From Marivivens donghaensis (lineage in GTDB: Bacteria > Pseudomonadota > Alphaproteobacteria > Rhodobacterales > Rhodobacteraceae), in assembly GCF_011806565.1 (NCBI RefSeq), contig NZ_JAATOP010000010.1:1-64000 (forward strand): DNA of 64,000 nucleotides. Reading direction: 5' to 3'. Position numbers and translations under genes: made by a program. Each line of letters starts with the position of its first letter. Positions within the stretch are counted from its first letter, which is position 1. The notes under the pieces are model-generated. The model did no database searches. It saw nothing but the letters and a program-made list of their open reading frames with translations, and was not told the origin of the DNA. This document shows positions 45,063-54,404 of this stretch, piece by piece.

Positions 45063-47207
45063 ATGCAGGAAATCTTTGATCGCGATAGCGATGGGACACC
45101 CGTATTTGTCATTGGCCTGACGATGGCCGGCGCGATTTCTGCTGGTGCTTATACCGCGGGTGTTGTCGATTATCTGATGCGGGCGATGTATTCGCATAAT
45201 GCGCGCGTCGGCCAACCGGGCGGGCCGAAGCACAAGGTGATGCTCAAGGCGATTTCGGGCGCATCGGCGGGCGGGATGTGTGCCGGACTGATCGCGACGA
45301 ACCTGCTCGCGGTCGGACGCAATGGCGAGCCGGATTGGAGCGCGCCGCAGGACCTTTCGTACCCCGCGTGTGGCAACGGCGAAGTCTCGGGCAAGCTGGT
45401 GCTGAAGCGCATTTTCGACACGTGGGTCAACAACGTCCGTATGTGGGACGAAGGTTTGAAAACGGGCCTGCTCGCGATGGAGGATCTGGAGACCGATCGC
45501 AAAACACTCGATCAGGAAGCTGCTGGTATCGACGCGACTGGCGCGATTTCGGTGTTGAACGGGCATCACCTCGATGACGTTGCGCGGCAGGCTCTGGTTG
45601 GGATCAATGCGTGGACAGGGTCCGAAAAGGGCTACGATTTCATCTCGTCCCAGCTGGACCTGTTCCTAACCACGACCGCGATCAATCCGACGGTTTATCA
45701 GGTGACGTTCGGCGGCGGCGATCCGTTCCTGATGTCCCAGCACGGCATCGTGCGGCACTTCCGGTTCAACGGATTGGGCGAAGGGCCCGCGCTGCCGTCG
45801 CCATGGCTTGATGCGTGGGGCGATGATGGTGTGCAGCTTGATCCGCGGCAAAGCCAGTCGCCGCTTCCGCTGGATCGCTCGGATGGCGGGAACTGGACAA
45901 AACTGACGGTGGCGAGCCTTGCGACAGGGGCGTTTCCGTTGGCGCTGGCGCCGCGCGTCGTCGACACTTCGCCGTGGGAAATGGGTGCGCTCGACAGCAA
46001 TGCGCGGGCGCAAGGCGGGGCGTTGCCGTATGACCTCGACCCGAAACAGACCGCGCGTCCGTTCTTTGGCGAGACGGCATATCAGACGCAGACGCCCTAC
46101 ATCGCGCTTGATGGCGGCGCGATTGATAACGAACCCTTCGCCCATGCCCGTTACGCGATCCGTCAGGCCGCAAAAGAAACCGAGGACGGCCCGCTGCTGC
46201 GGCCCAATCCACGCAAAGCAAGGATGGCGCACCGCGCCGTGCTGATGGTCGATCCGTTCCCAGAGGGTGAGAGCTTTGCCGTTTTGCCCGCTGGTAAGCT
46301 GCACAAGATGCTCGGCATCGCGGCGATCGCCAAGAAACTGCAAAAGACGTTCACGGGGCAGGCGCGCTTCAAACCGGCGGAGCTTTTGCAGGCGCAGGAC
46401 CCCGATGTGCATTCGCGTTTCCTGATCACCCCGTCGCGTAGCAAGAACGGAAAAACGCTCGGTGTTGGCGCAAGTGCGATTGCCTGTGGCCTGCTCGGCG
46501 GTTTCGGAGGGTTTCTGGACCGCGGTTTCCGTCAGCACGACTTCGTCCTTGGTCAACGCAATTGCCAGCGGTTCCTGCAAAAACACTTCGTTCTCGACCC
46601 CGCGAACCCGCTGCTGGGGCTAAGTGAGGCAGATCAGCAAGCCGGCGCACCAGTGCCGATCATCTCGCACGATTTTATCGATCCCCAGTTTGCCAAGGTC
46701 GAACTGCATGACTGGATGCGCGCGCCAAAGCAGTCACTGAACGAAATGTCGGCCCAGCTTGATCGCCGTCTGAAACGGCTCGGGAAGGTGGAGATCGACA
46801 AGCTCGGCCTCGGCGGCTGGGTCATCGGGCCCGCACTGAAATTCGTTTGGACCAATGGGCTGGGCGTCAATGTCCGCTCTGCCGTGATGCAGGCAGCCCG
46901 GCGCGCCGTGCTATCCGATCTGGTGCTGCGCGATCAACATGCGGAGTTCGCGGGACTGTCCATGGCTGAACGCGTGATGGTGGTGGGCCTGATCCGTTGC
47001 GGCACCAAGGGCGTCTCGGCGGAGGAACTGCGCGACTTCGTTTTCGATGCCCAGCATAGCGAGGAATTGACGAGCAAACTACCGCTCGCTGATCTCCCGC
47101 CTGTGGGCGAGATTAAATCGCTGCTCAAGCGGCTCGAAGCGCAGGGCTATGCCAAGCGGACCCTGCGCTCGATCATTGGAAAGCCGAGATACATGGCGAC
47201 CGTCTAG
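45063..47207 (+). CDS. Patatin-like phospholipase, large multidomain
   Basis: The 714-residue protein has a patatin catalytic core: oxyanion loop GLTMAGAISAGAYTAGVVDY (about 19-38), nucleophile elbow SGASAGG (Ser near residue 70) and catalytic Asp in ALDGGAIDNEPF (near 355). The C-terminal 300 residues are unrecognised and end in a helical region (LSMAERVMVVGLIRCGTKGVSAEELRDF-like, kept short here) resembling a winged helix. No signal peptide is seen, so it is probably cytoplasmic. Start is ATG 45063 or GTG 45051, neither with a clear ribosome site. Third gene of an operon with a membrane protein and a lipoprotein; it overlaps the convergent rhaK stop by four bases. Confidence 0.82.
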   Translation: MQEIFDRDSDGTPVFVIGLTMAGAISAGAYTAGVVDYLMRAMYSHNARVGQPGGPKHKVMLKAISGASAGGMCAGLIATNLLAVGRNGEPDWSAPQDLSYPACGNGEVSGKLVLKRIFDTWVNNVRMWDEGLKTGLLAMEDLETDRKTLDQEAAGIDATGAISVLNGHHLDDVARQALVGINAWTGSEKGYDFISSQLDLFLTTTAINPTVYQVTFGGGDPFLMSQHGIVRHFRFNGLGEGPALPSPWLDAWGDDGVQLDPRQSQSPLPLDRSDGGNWTKLTVASLATGAFPLALAPRVVDTSPWEMGALDSNARAQGGALPYDLDPKQTARPFFGETAYQTQTPYIALDGGAIDNEPFAHARYAIRQAAKETEDGPLLRPNPRKARMAHRAVLMVDPFPEGESFAVLPAGKLHKMLGIAAIAKKLQKTFTGQARFKPAELLQAQDPDVHSRFLITPSRSKNGKTLGVGASAIACGLLGGFGGFLDRGFRQHDFVLGQRNCQRFLQKHFVLDPANPLLGLSEADQQAGAPVPIISHDFIDPQFAKVELHDWMRAPKQSLNEMSAQLDRRLKRLGKVEIDKLGLGGWVIGPALKFVWTNGLGVNVRSAVMQAARRAVLSDLVLRDQHAEFAGLSMAERVMVVGLIRCGTKGVSAEELRDFVFDAQHSEELTSKLPLADLPPVGEIKSLLKRLEAQGYAKRTLRSIIGKPRYMATV

Positions 47208-48550
47208 CCGTTCACCAGCCGCCACCAGTCCGTTGCGTAAGCGGCAAGGCGGCTGTCCTCGGGCGGGGTGACGCGGGTGGTCTCTGGCGCTTTAGCGTCC
47301 GGAATGCACAGCATTGCCGCGCCGACGCTGGTGCCTGTGGCGGAGGCCGCGACCTCGACACCGTCGGGCCTGATCGCGGCAAGCATGGCGAGGAAGTCGG
47401 TGTTCTTGGCGAACGGACCTTCGATCACGGTCGGGCCTTTGGCGCGGATCAGGTCAAGGCACGTGTGCGTCATCAGGGCGAGGTAGTAGGACAGGGCGAC
47501 CAGTTCTTCGCCTTCGGTGCGGGCAAGCCCGACACATGACGCGGCGCGGCCCGCAAAGGGGCCGGTGTTCGGCTCCACCGCTGGCAGCAGATAGATCCCG
47601 CCGAGTATGCTGTCGCGGTCAGCATCGGTTGCCTGCCAGTCGCGGGCTTTGCGGATGATTTCGAACTCGCGCCCTCCCATGAAGCGTGAGGTCGGGACCG
47701 CTTGGCCCAGTGCGTTTACGTTCATCAGCGTATCGCGGTTCGGGTCTAGTCGCTGCGCGCTGCCGCCCATCGCCATGCAGATCACCCATGTCCCTGTCGA
47801 GACGACCGAGAACGCGCCCTCACGGCCAAGCAGATGCGGGTAGAGCGAGGCGTTGGAGTCGTGGATGCCGACCATCACGGGCGTGCCGGACGGGATGCCG
47901 GTAGCCTTTGCGATGACATCGGTGATTGTGCCAAGCACGTCGGATGATTTACGGGCAGGGGCCATGAGGCCCGCGATCCCCAGACTGTCGACAAGCGCCG
48001 AGAAACGTTCATTTTGCGGCTCCCACAGGTCGGTGTGACAGCCAAGACTGGTGACGTCGGTCGCCAGCTCTCCGGTAAGGCGATAGCCCCAGTATTGCGG
48101 GTAAGTGACGATCGCTTTGACCTGATTGCGCAGGTCGGGGTGCGCATCGAACAGCCAATGCAACTGAGCGCCGACGTTGAGACCGAGCGGCAACCTCGGC
48201 GAGCCGGTGGCATCGAAAGACGGCCTCAGCGCGTCATAGCCGTCGGCGCTATCTGGCCCGCTAAATTCGTAGTCCAGCATGGGCAGCGCAGCACCGTCGT
48301 GATCGATCAGAGTAGCAGACGCCCCGTGCGTCGTGATGCTGATCGCGTCGATGCCGTAGGCGGTCTGAAACTCGGCCAAAACCTCCATAAAGAAGGCGAA
48401 ATGACCATCCAGATCGAAGTGCGGGTAGGGACCGTCCGTCAGCACCACGTTGGGCCGCGTCCGCACAGCGATTTCTTCCAAAGTCGCGGCATCGACCAGC
48501 GCCAGCTTGGCGTTGGTCTTGCCGACGTCGATAACGGCGATGTGCTTCAT
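47204..48550 (-). CDS. rhaK: L-rhamnose catabolism sugar kinase RhaK (FGGY family)
   Basis: The 448-residue FGGY kinase begins [20 protein letters not shown] (ATP phosphate loop) and has the substrate/catalytic stretch [15 protein letters not shown] and late [11 protein letters not shown]. It matches RhaK of Rhizobium leguminosarum, which phosphorylates rhamnose or rhamnulose and is also needed for ABC transport there. The start at 48550 overlaps rhaU by ATGA. Last gene of rhaRSTPQUK. Confidence 0.88.
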   Translation of the reverse strand: MKHIAVIDVGKTNAKLALVDAATLEEIAVRTRPNVVLTDGPYPHFDLDGHFAFFMEVLAEFQTAYGIDAISITTHGASATLIDHDGAALPMLDYEFSGPDSADGYDALRPSFDATGSPRLPLGLNVGAQLHWLFDAHPDLRNQVKAIVTYPQYWGYRLTGELATDVTSLGCHTDLWEPQNERFSALVDSLGIAGLMAPARKSSDVLGTITDVIAKATGIPSGTPVMVGIHDSNASLYPHLLGREGAFSVVSTGTWVICMAMGGSAQRLDPNRDTLMNVNALGQAVPTSRFMGGREFEIIRKARDWQATDADRDSILGGIYLLPAVEPNTGPFAGRAASCVGLARTEGEELVALSYYLALMTHTCLDLIRAKGPTVIEGPFAKNTDFLAMLAAIRPDGVEVAASATGTSVGAAMLCIPDAKAPETTRVTPPEDSRLAAYATDWWRLVNG

Positions 48551-48873
48551 GGCATGTGGAACACGTTCGTCAGCGGGGTCGCGACGGGTTCGTTGTTCGG
48601 GTGCGTTTCCATGATGTCGGCCATATGCGCCCACCATTTCTGCATCACAGGATGCTTCGGCAGATCCTCCATGCCGTGATCGTCCGTTCGCCAGAGGACA
48701 CCGAAGAGGATCCCCGTCTCCTCGTCCAGATGGATCGAGTAATCCGATATGCCCGCGTCTTTCAACAGCGCGACCAGTTCGGGCCAGATCTCGTCATGGC
48801 GGCGCTTGTATTCTCCGAGCTGCCCGTCGTGCAGCTTCATTTTGAAGGCATATTTCTGCATCACTTCCTCCAC
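48547..48873 (-). CDS. rhaU: L-rhamnose mutarotase
   Basis: The 108-residue protein matches the RhaU/RhaM mutarotase family throughout: [20 protein letters not shown] with the catalytic His, [25 protein letters not shown] and a conserved C-terminal [15 protein letters not shown]. It interconverts alpha and beta L-rhamnose in the cytoplasm. It overlaps rhaQ by 13 bases and rhaK by 4, so it is tightly coupled in the operon. Confidence 0.95.
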   Translation of the reverse strand: MEEVMQKYAFKMKLHDGQLGEYKRRHDEIWPELVALLKDAGISDYSIHLDEETGILFGVLWRTDDHGMEDLPKHPVMQKWWAHMADIMETHPNNEPVATPLTNVFHMP

Positions 48874-49844
48874 ATCGCCCAGAGGCGCGGCAGGGCGATT
48901 ACGCCGATCAGCAGCGCACCGATGAAGATCGACATCACGATACCCGGCACGTTCAGCAGGCCAAGGCCGAAGGTCACGAGGCCCATGACGAAGGCTGCGA
49001 TGACGACGCCCGGAATGGAGCCCGAACCGCCTAAGATGTTGACACCGCCGAGGACGACCATCGTGACGACCTCAAGCTCCATGCCAAGCCCGATGGACGG
49101 GCGGGTGGAGCCGAGGCGCGAGGTCAGGCAGACCGCTGCGACGCCTGACATCAGGCCGGTGAGCATGAACAGGATGAACTTCACACGGCCCACGCGGATG
49201 CCCGAAAACAGCGCGCCCGTGGCGTTGTTGCCGATGGCGTAGACCGCGCGCCCGAAGTTGGTTTTGTGCAGCAGGATGCCATAGATCACGGCGAGCACGA
49301 GGAAGAGCACGAACTCGAAACTAATGACCCACCAGACGTAGCCCTGACCGAAGAAGGCGAAATCGCGCGGGTAGCCGCGGTAGGCTTGGTCGCCGAGGAC
49401 GATGTAGCTGATGCCGCGGAACAGGCTCATGGTACCGATAGTCACCACGATCGATGGTAGGCCCATGACCGTCACGAGGACCGCGTTGAACGCGCCGCAA
49501 GCGGTGCCGACGGCGAGGCCGGTGAGCACGATGGTCAGCGTGGATACATCGAACTGCGCCACAGCCCCCATCGCGGTCGACGCCAGCGCGATGATCGACG
49601 CGACCGAGAGGTCGATCTCGCCCGCGATGATCAATAGAGCCATCGCAAATGCGATCATCGCCTTTTCGGTGAAGTTGAACGTCGCGTCCGACAGGTTCCA
49701 AGCGTTCAGGAAGTACGGCGAGGCGAACGAGTTCGCGATGAAAATCCCGATGGCGACGGCGAGCAGCAGCGTCTCCCAGCTTTTCAGGTTCTTCTGGAGC
49801 GGGGACTGGAGGCGGTCGGGAATGATGCGGTCGGTATGGCTCAT
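48861..49844 (-). CDS. rhaQ: Rhamnose ABC transporter permease RhaQ
   Basis: The 327-residue RbsC-type permease has about nine helices, with the motif [16 protein letters not shown] and a C-terminal [15 protein letters not shown]. It pairs with RhaP to form the rhamnose channel. Overlaps rhaP by ATGA (49841-49844) and rhaU by 13 bases. Confidence 0.9.
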   Translation of the reverse strand: MSHTDRIIPDRLQSPLQKNLKSWETLLLAVAIGIFIANSFASPYFLNAWNLSDATFNFTEKAMIAFAMALLIIAGEIDLSVASIIALASTAMGAVAQFDVSTLTIVLTGLAVGTACGAFNAVLVTVMGLPSIVVTIGTMSLFRGISYIVLGDQAYRGYPRDFAFFGQGYVWWVISFEFVLFLVLAVIYGILLHKTNFGRAVYAIGNNATGALFSGIRVGRVKFILFMLTGLMSGVAAVCLTSRLGSTRPSIGLGMELEVVTMVVLGGVNILGGSGSIPGVVIAAFVMGLVTFGLGLLNVPGIVMSIFIGALLIGVIALPRLWAMWRK

Positions 49845-50818
49845 TGCGCGGCCTCCGCTTTCTTGAGGATGATGCGGCCTTTGGTGCGGCCAGCGCGGGT
49901 GTTGACGGCGATGGCGATGATGATCGCGCTACCCGAGATGGCCATTTGCCAGAACGGGCTGACGTTGATGACGGGCAGGGCGTTCTTGATCACGCCAAGG
50001 AACAGCGCGCCGAGGACCGCTCCGCCGATGGACCCGATCCCGCCCGAGATCGCGATGCCTCCGATCACACAGGCGGCGACCACGTCGAGCTCGAACCCCA
50101 GCGCGATATCCACGTAAGCGACCGCGTAGCGCGACACCCAGAGGTAGCCGACGAGGCCAGCAAGCGCGCCCGAAAAGGTGAAGGCCCAGAACTGGGTCTT
50201 GCCCACGTCGATGCCCGTATAGACCGCCGCATGAGGGTTGCCGCCGACAGCGTAGAATGCGCGGCCCAGTGTGGTGCGGGTCATGATGACAAAGAAGACA
50301 ATGGTCAGGATGATCGCGATCCACGACAGCATCGGCAGTCCGAGCAGAACGGCGCGGGGGAATGCCTTGAACGCGCCGGACATTTCATGACTGTTGACCC
50401 ATTTCCCGTCTGAAATCAGGAAGATAATGCCGCGATAGATGGTCATCGTGCCGAGCGTCACCACGATGGGCGGGATGTCCAGCTTCCACACCAGCACGCC
50501 GTTGAACATGCCGAGCAAAGCGCCAAGCGCGATAGCGACGATCAGGATGACGACCACCGGCGTTCCGGGCGCTGCGACGTTGATCATCGCGCAGACCATC
50601 CCCGTCAGCGCGAGGTTCGCCGCCACCGACAGGTCGATACACTTGGTCAGGATCACGATCATCTGGCCGATCGCCAGCAGGATCAGCGGCGAGGTGTCAT
50701 TGAACACGGCGGCGAGGTTCGATGGCGCGACAAACGCGGGGAAACGGGTCGCGATGAGGATCACCAGAACGACAATCGCGCCTGTCAGGATCATCTCGCG
50801 GGATTTGAGGATGCTCAT
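49841..50818 (-). CDS. rhaP: Rhamnose ABC transporter permease RhaP
   Basis: The 325-residue RbsC-type permease has the motif TKCIDLSVAANLALTGM and GGIAISGGIGSIGGAV near its end, with about nine helices. GGAGG precedes the start and rhaT ends one base earlier. Forms a heterodimer with RhaQ. Confidence 0.9.
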   Translation of the reverse strand: MSILKSREMILTGAIVVLVILIATRFPAFVAPSNLAAVFNDTSPLILLAIGQMIVILTKCIDLSVAANLALTGMVCAMINVAAPGTPVVVILIVAIALGALLGMFNGVLVWKLDIPPIVVTLGTMTIYRGIIFLISDGKWVNSHEMSGAFKAFPRAVLLGLPMLSWIAIILTIVFFVIMTRTTLGRAFYAVGGNPHAAVYTGIDVGKTQFWAFTFSGALAGLVGYLWVSRYAVAYVDIALGFELDVVAACVIGGIAISGGIGSIGGAVLGALFLGVIKNALPVINVSPFWQMAISGSAIIIAIAVNTRAGRTKGRIILKKAEAAQ

Positions 50819-52333
50819 TTATGCCTCCGCGATGCCCGCAGCGTGGCGGACCAGAGTTTCGGGGGTCATGTCATCGCCGCTGACTTCTGCAACGATCTTG
50901 CCTTCGCGCATGACGATCACGCGGTCGGACATGCCGAGGACTTCGGGGATTTCGGAACTGACCATGATGACGGCGAGGCCCTGCGCGGCAAGTTCGGCCA
51001 TAAAGTCGTGGACGGCAGCTTTCGAGCCGATGTCGATGCCCTTGGTCGGCTCATCAAGGATGATGACCTTCGGCTTCGTCGCCAGCCATTTCGCGATGAC
51101 AACTTTCTGCTGGTTGCCGCCCGACAGATTGCCGACAGGCGTATCGAGCGATGCCGCCCGCAGGTCGAGGCGCTGGGTGTATTCGCGGGCGAGGGCGAAT
51201 TCCTCGGCCAGCCGGATGAACCCGTCCTTCGACGTGCGTTTCAGCGAGGCGAGCGACACGTTCTGGAAAATCGGCATGGGGCGGATCGCGCCTTGCAGGC
51301 CGCGGTCCTCGGGCACGTAGACGATACCCGCCTCGACCGCCGCAGCAGGAGACCGGATGACCGTGATCTGTTCGTCAATTTTGGTCACGCCCTTGGACGG
51401 TTTGGTGATGCCGAAGAGCGATTGCATAAACTCTGACCGGCCCGCACCGACAAGGCCATAAAACCCAAGGATTTCGCCACGATGCAGGGTGAAGTTGATG
51501 CCCTCGAACTCCGTCGGATGGTCGTAACCGACGACCTGAAGAACCTCGGTCCCCAAGAGCGGCTCGCGTTTCGGGAACACCTGATCGACGGAACGGCCGA
51601 CCATCATCTGGACCAGCTCGCCTTCGCTAATTTCCGAAATCAAGCCGTCCGCCACGAACTGCCCGTCGCGGAACACGGTGTAGCGGTCGGCGATGCGGAA
51701 GATCTCGTCGAACTTGTGGCTGATAAACAGGATCGCCTTGCCCTGCGCCTTGAGCTTATCCACCAGCTCGTACAGTTCGTGGATTTCCTTGTGCGACAGC
51801 GAAGCGGTCGGCTCGTCCATGATTACGACCTGCGCATCGATGGACAGCGCGCGTGAAATGGCGACGAGGTGCTTGGACGCGATGCCGAGGTCGCGCAAAC
51901 GAGCCTGCGGGTCGATCTCGGCCCCGATGCCCCGCAGGATTTCGGCGGCCTTGCGGGTCTGGGTGCGGGTGTCGATCAGGCCCCATTTGGTCTTGGGCGC
52001 GTGACCGAGAAAGATGTTTTCTGCTACGGTGAGGTCGTCGAACAGCACCGTTTCTTGGTGGATGGCCGTGATACCGTGCGCCGCCGCGTCCTGCGCGGTC
52101 GGGAAATTCACTTCGGTGTCGCCGACATAGATCGCGCCGCCGTCGGGCTGGTAAATGCCCGTCAGGATCTTCACGAGCGTCGACTTGCCTGCGCCGTTTT
52201 CGCCGACAAGCGCAGTCACCTGACCCGGATAGAGGCCCAGCTGCACGTTATCGAGCGCTTTGACGCCCGGAAATGTCTTGGTGATCCGGTCGAGCCTGAG
52301 AGCGGGCCCGTCCGACTGATGAAGAGATTGCAT
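50819..52333 (-). CDS. rhaT: Rhamnose ABC transporter ATPase RhaT
   Basis: The 504-residue double ATPase has Walker A GENGAGKSTLVKIL and Walker B VVIMDEPTASLSHKE in domain 1. Domain 2 has a degenerate P-loop GLVGAGRSEFMQSL, signature LSGGNQQKVVIAKWL and VIILDEPTKGIDIGSK. It energises rhamnose uptake. A 57-base spacer with a 12-bp hairpin separates it from rhaS. RhaT here is the rhizobial ATPase, not the enterobacterial proton symporter of the same name. Confidence 0.92.
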   Translation of the reverse strand: MQSLHQSDGPALRLDRITKTFPGVKALDNVQLGLYPGQVTALVGENGAGKSTLVKILTGIYQPDGGAIYVGDTEVNFPTAQDAAAHGITAIHQETVLFDDLTVAENIFLGHAPKTKWGLIDTRTQTRKAAEILRGIGAEIDPQARLRDLGIASKHLVAISRALSIDAQVVIMDEPTASLSHKEIHELYELVDKLKAQGKAILFISHKFDEIFRIADRYTVFRDGQFVADGLISEISEGELVQMMVGRSVDQVFPKREPLLGTEVLQVVGYDHPTEFEGINFTLHRGEILGFYGLVGAGRSEFMQSLFGITKPSKGVTKIDEQITVIRSPAAAVEAGIVYVPEDRGLQGAIRPMPIFQNVSLASLKRTSKDGFIRLAEEFALAREYTQRLDLRAASLDTPVGNLSGGNQQKVVIAKWLATKPKVIILDEPTKGIDIGSKAAVHDFMAELAAQGLAVIMVSSEIPEVLGMSDRVIVMREGKIVAEVSGDDMTPETLVRHAAGIAEA

Positions 52334-52349
52334 AAAACCCCCGAAAAGA

Positions 52350-52381
52350 AGACCGGCGCGCGGTCTGACGCGCGCCGGTCT
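52350..52381 (-). terminator. 12-bp perfect hairpin between rhaS and rhaT
   Basis: AGACCGGCGCGC and GCGCGCCGGTCT form a perfect stem with an 8-base loop, 10 bases after the rhaS stop. As after ytfQ, it likely protects the binding-protein message and reduces read-through into the ATPase gene. Confidence 0.75.
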
Positions 52382-52390
52382 GTGGGATGC

Positions 52391-53383
52391 TTAGAAAATG
52401 TTGACGAAGTCGGCGATGTTCGATGCGTCGTAGACGAACGGATCGGCCATGGCGCCCGAGTTAGTGTCGTCGAGGGTCACTTCGCCCATGCGGCCCATCG
52501 GGATCGATGCACCCGGCTCTGCGGTGGCTTCACCGGTTGCCAGTGCGTGCGCGATCATGGTTGCCGAGTAACCGAGGTCGATCGGGTTCCAGATGGCGAA
52601 CGACTGCGATGCGCCGGACTCGATCGCGCCAGCCATTTCCGACGGCAGGCCCAGACCGGTGACGTTGATCTCGCCCGCCTTGCCAGCGTCCGCGACAGCC
52701 TGAGCGGCAGCCACGATACCAACCGAGGTCGGCGCGATGATGGCGTCGAGGTCCGGATAGGACTGCATCAGGCCCTGCGCTTCGCGGTAGGACTTGTCGG
52801 CGAGGTCGTCACCATAAACGGTCGCGACGACTTCGATTCCGGGGTAGTTGCCCATCACCTTGTTCATCTCTTCGATCCAGATGTTCTGGTTCGTCGCGGT
52901 GGCCGATGCCGAGAGAACGGCGACCTGACCGCCTTCGGGCAGGTGGTCGGCGGCCAGCTTGATGATCATGTTACCGATCAGCGGGTTCGACGACGGGTTC
53001 AGGTGCATCTGGCGGCCTTCTTCGGCAACGCCCGAGTCCCACGAGATGACGGTGATGCCGCGCTGCATGGCGCGGGCGAGGGCAGGCGCGACCGCGTCAG
53101 GGTCGTTGGCCGAAATCGCGATGGCGTCGACGCCCTGCGCGATAAGAGAGTTGATCACTTCGATCTGACCTTCAGCGGTGGTGTCGGTCGGACCGGTGTA
53201 GATGATTTCGACGTCGCCAAGCTCTGCGGCGGCCTCTTCGGCACCTTTGGCGGCAGCTTCGAAGAAGCCGATACCCAGTGCTTTCACGACCAGAGCGATG
53301 CGCATGTCCTCGGCCTGAGCGGCCGAGCCGGTAAACGCAGCGGCGATCGCTGCGGTCGACAAGATCTTCTTCATTACACTCAT
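52391..53383 (-). CDS. rhaS: Rhamnose-binding periplasmic protein RhaS
   Basis: The 330-residue protein has a signal peptide (MKKILSTAAIAAAFTGSAAQ, cleavage near AQA) and a class I sugar-binding fold (DAIAISANDPDAVAPALARA, VISWDSGVAEEGRQMH). It matches RhaS of rhizobial rhamnose transporters (also LsrB/autoinducer-2-like). The start at 53383 follows AGGGAGG at 6 bases; an earlier ATG at 53404 would be too close to that site. First transporter gene after rhaR. Confidence 0.9.
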   Translation of the reverse strand: MSVMKKILSTAAIAAAFTGSAAQAEDMRIALVVKALGIGFFEAAAKGAEEAAAELGDVEIIYTGPTDTTAEGQIEVINSLIAQGVDAIAISANDPDAVAPALARAMQRGITVISWDSGVAEEGRQMHLNPSSNPLIGNMIIKLAADHLPEGGQVAVLSASATATNQNIWIEEMNKVMGNYPGIEVVATVYGDDLADKSYREAQGLMQSYPDLDAIIAPTSVGIVAAAQAVADAGKAGEINVTGLGLPSEMAGAIESGASQSFAIWNPIDLGYSATMIAHALATGEATAEPGASIPMGRMGEVTLDDTNSGAMADPFVYDASNIADFVNIF

Positions 53384-53413
53384 GATTTCCTCCCTAAAGT
53401 GCAACTGGCGGAT

Positions 53414-54217
53414 TTAAGTTACCGCCTCCTTCGCTTCCGCGCCCTCAACTGGGGCTACGATGAGCTTGACCTCCGCTGCTTCGAGCATGGCGGCCGTTTT
53501 GTCCGTGATCCCTTCATCGGTGATCACGATATCGATCCGGTCGAGACCGCACAGAACGAGGCTGCTGCGGTGCTCGAATTTCGAACTGTCGACCAGAACG
53601 ACGAGTTCGTCGGCCTGTCCGATCAGTTTCTGTTCGGCCTGGATCAGAAGCGGGTCTGCCTCCATCAGACCCAGCGGGCCGATACCTTGCGCCCCCATGA
53701 ACATGCGGCGCGCGTAGAAATTGCGCGTCACGTCGTTCTCGAACGGGGAGAGCACGATGTTCTGTTCGCGGTAGATGACACCGCCCGACAGCATGATCGT
53801 GTTCTTGGAGTTCTTCAGCAGATGCGCCGCGATGGGGAACGAGTTGGTGAACACCTGCATCCGCTTGGACGCGAGCGGGTGGACCATCTGGAACGTCGTC
53901 GTGCCGCCGTTGATGATGATGGGATCGCCATCCTCGCACAATTCGACGGCAGCGCGTGCGACTGCTTGTTTCTGCTTGATGTTGATCGTTTCGTTGATTG
54001 AAAACGGACGGCCGGCCAACCCGACCACTTGCGGCGGGGTCAGAGCCTCGGCACCGCCACGCACGCGGCGCAGCTTCTTGCGCTCATGAAGCGTGCCGAT
54101 ATCCCTGCGAATAGTGGCTTCCGAGGCTCCGGTCAGGCCACATAGGTCAATCACCGTCACGACCGGCCGGTCCTGAACAGCGGATAGAATGACCCTATGA
54201 CGCTCGGTTTCGTGCAT
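53414..54217 (-). CDS. rhaR: DeoR-family regulator of rhamnose genes
   Basis: The 267-residue protein has an N-terminal DeoR helix-turn-helix (VTVIDLCGLTGASEATIRRD) and a C-terminal sugar-phosphate sensor domain (IIINGGTTTFQMV, VLVDSSKFEHRSSLVL). The start at 54217 has AAGGGAG upstream; an in-frame ATG at 54268 lies inside the operator region. In R. leguminosarum RhaR is the negative regulator of both rha transcripts. The divergent spacer here carries four copies of its likely half-site. Confidence 0.92.
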   Translation of the reverse strand: MHETERHRVILSAVQDRPVVTVIDLCGLTGASEATIRRDIGTLHERKKLRRVRGGAEALTPPQVVGLAGRPFSINETINIKQKQAVARAAVELCEDGDPIIINGGTTTFQMVHPLASKRMQVFTNSFPIAAHLLKNSKNTIMLSGGVIYREQNIVLSPFENDVTRNFYARRMFMGAQGIGPLGLMEADPLLIQAEQKLIGQADELVVLVDSSKFEHRSSLVLCGLDRIDIVITDEGITDKTAAMLEAAEVKLIVAPVEGAEAKEAVT

Positions 54218-54266
54218 TGAATACTCCCTTGGAATGAGATGTTGCGAGAGAATCCGCCAATCTGTC

Positions 54267-54332
54267 AATCACAAAAAGTCAAAAACAATCATGCTGCACA
54301 TGCAAACGATCATTTATGATTGTTTATGATTG
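54267..54332. promoter_or_regulatory. Repeated CAATCA/TGATTG sites in the rhaR-rhaD spacer
   Basis: CAATCA occurs at 54267-54272 and CAATCAT at 54287-54293. The inverse ATGATTG occurs at 54316-54322 and 54326-54332, where TTTATGATTG is repeated in direct tandem. Multiple short repeats of this sort are typical DeoR-family operators. They lie between divergent rhaR and rhaD and could overlap both promoters. Confidence 0.72.
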
Positions 54333-54404
54333 ACATTGCGCCGCACCCCCGACAGTTTTGCATCAAAGGGTATTATCGCGTTTTGCGCGCGAAGGGAGGA
54401 TATG

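Noticed and set aside
50819-52333. rhaT as a rhamnose:proton symporter
   Set aside because: The protein is a soluble double ATPase; the shared name comes from rhizobial rha nomenclature.
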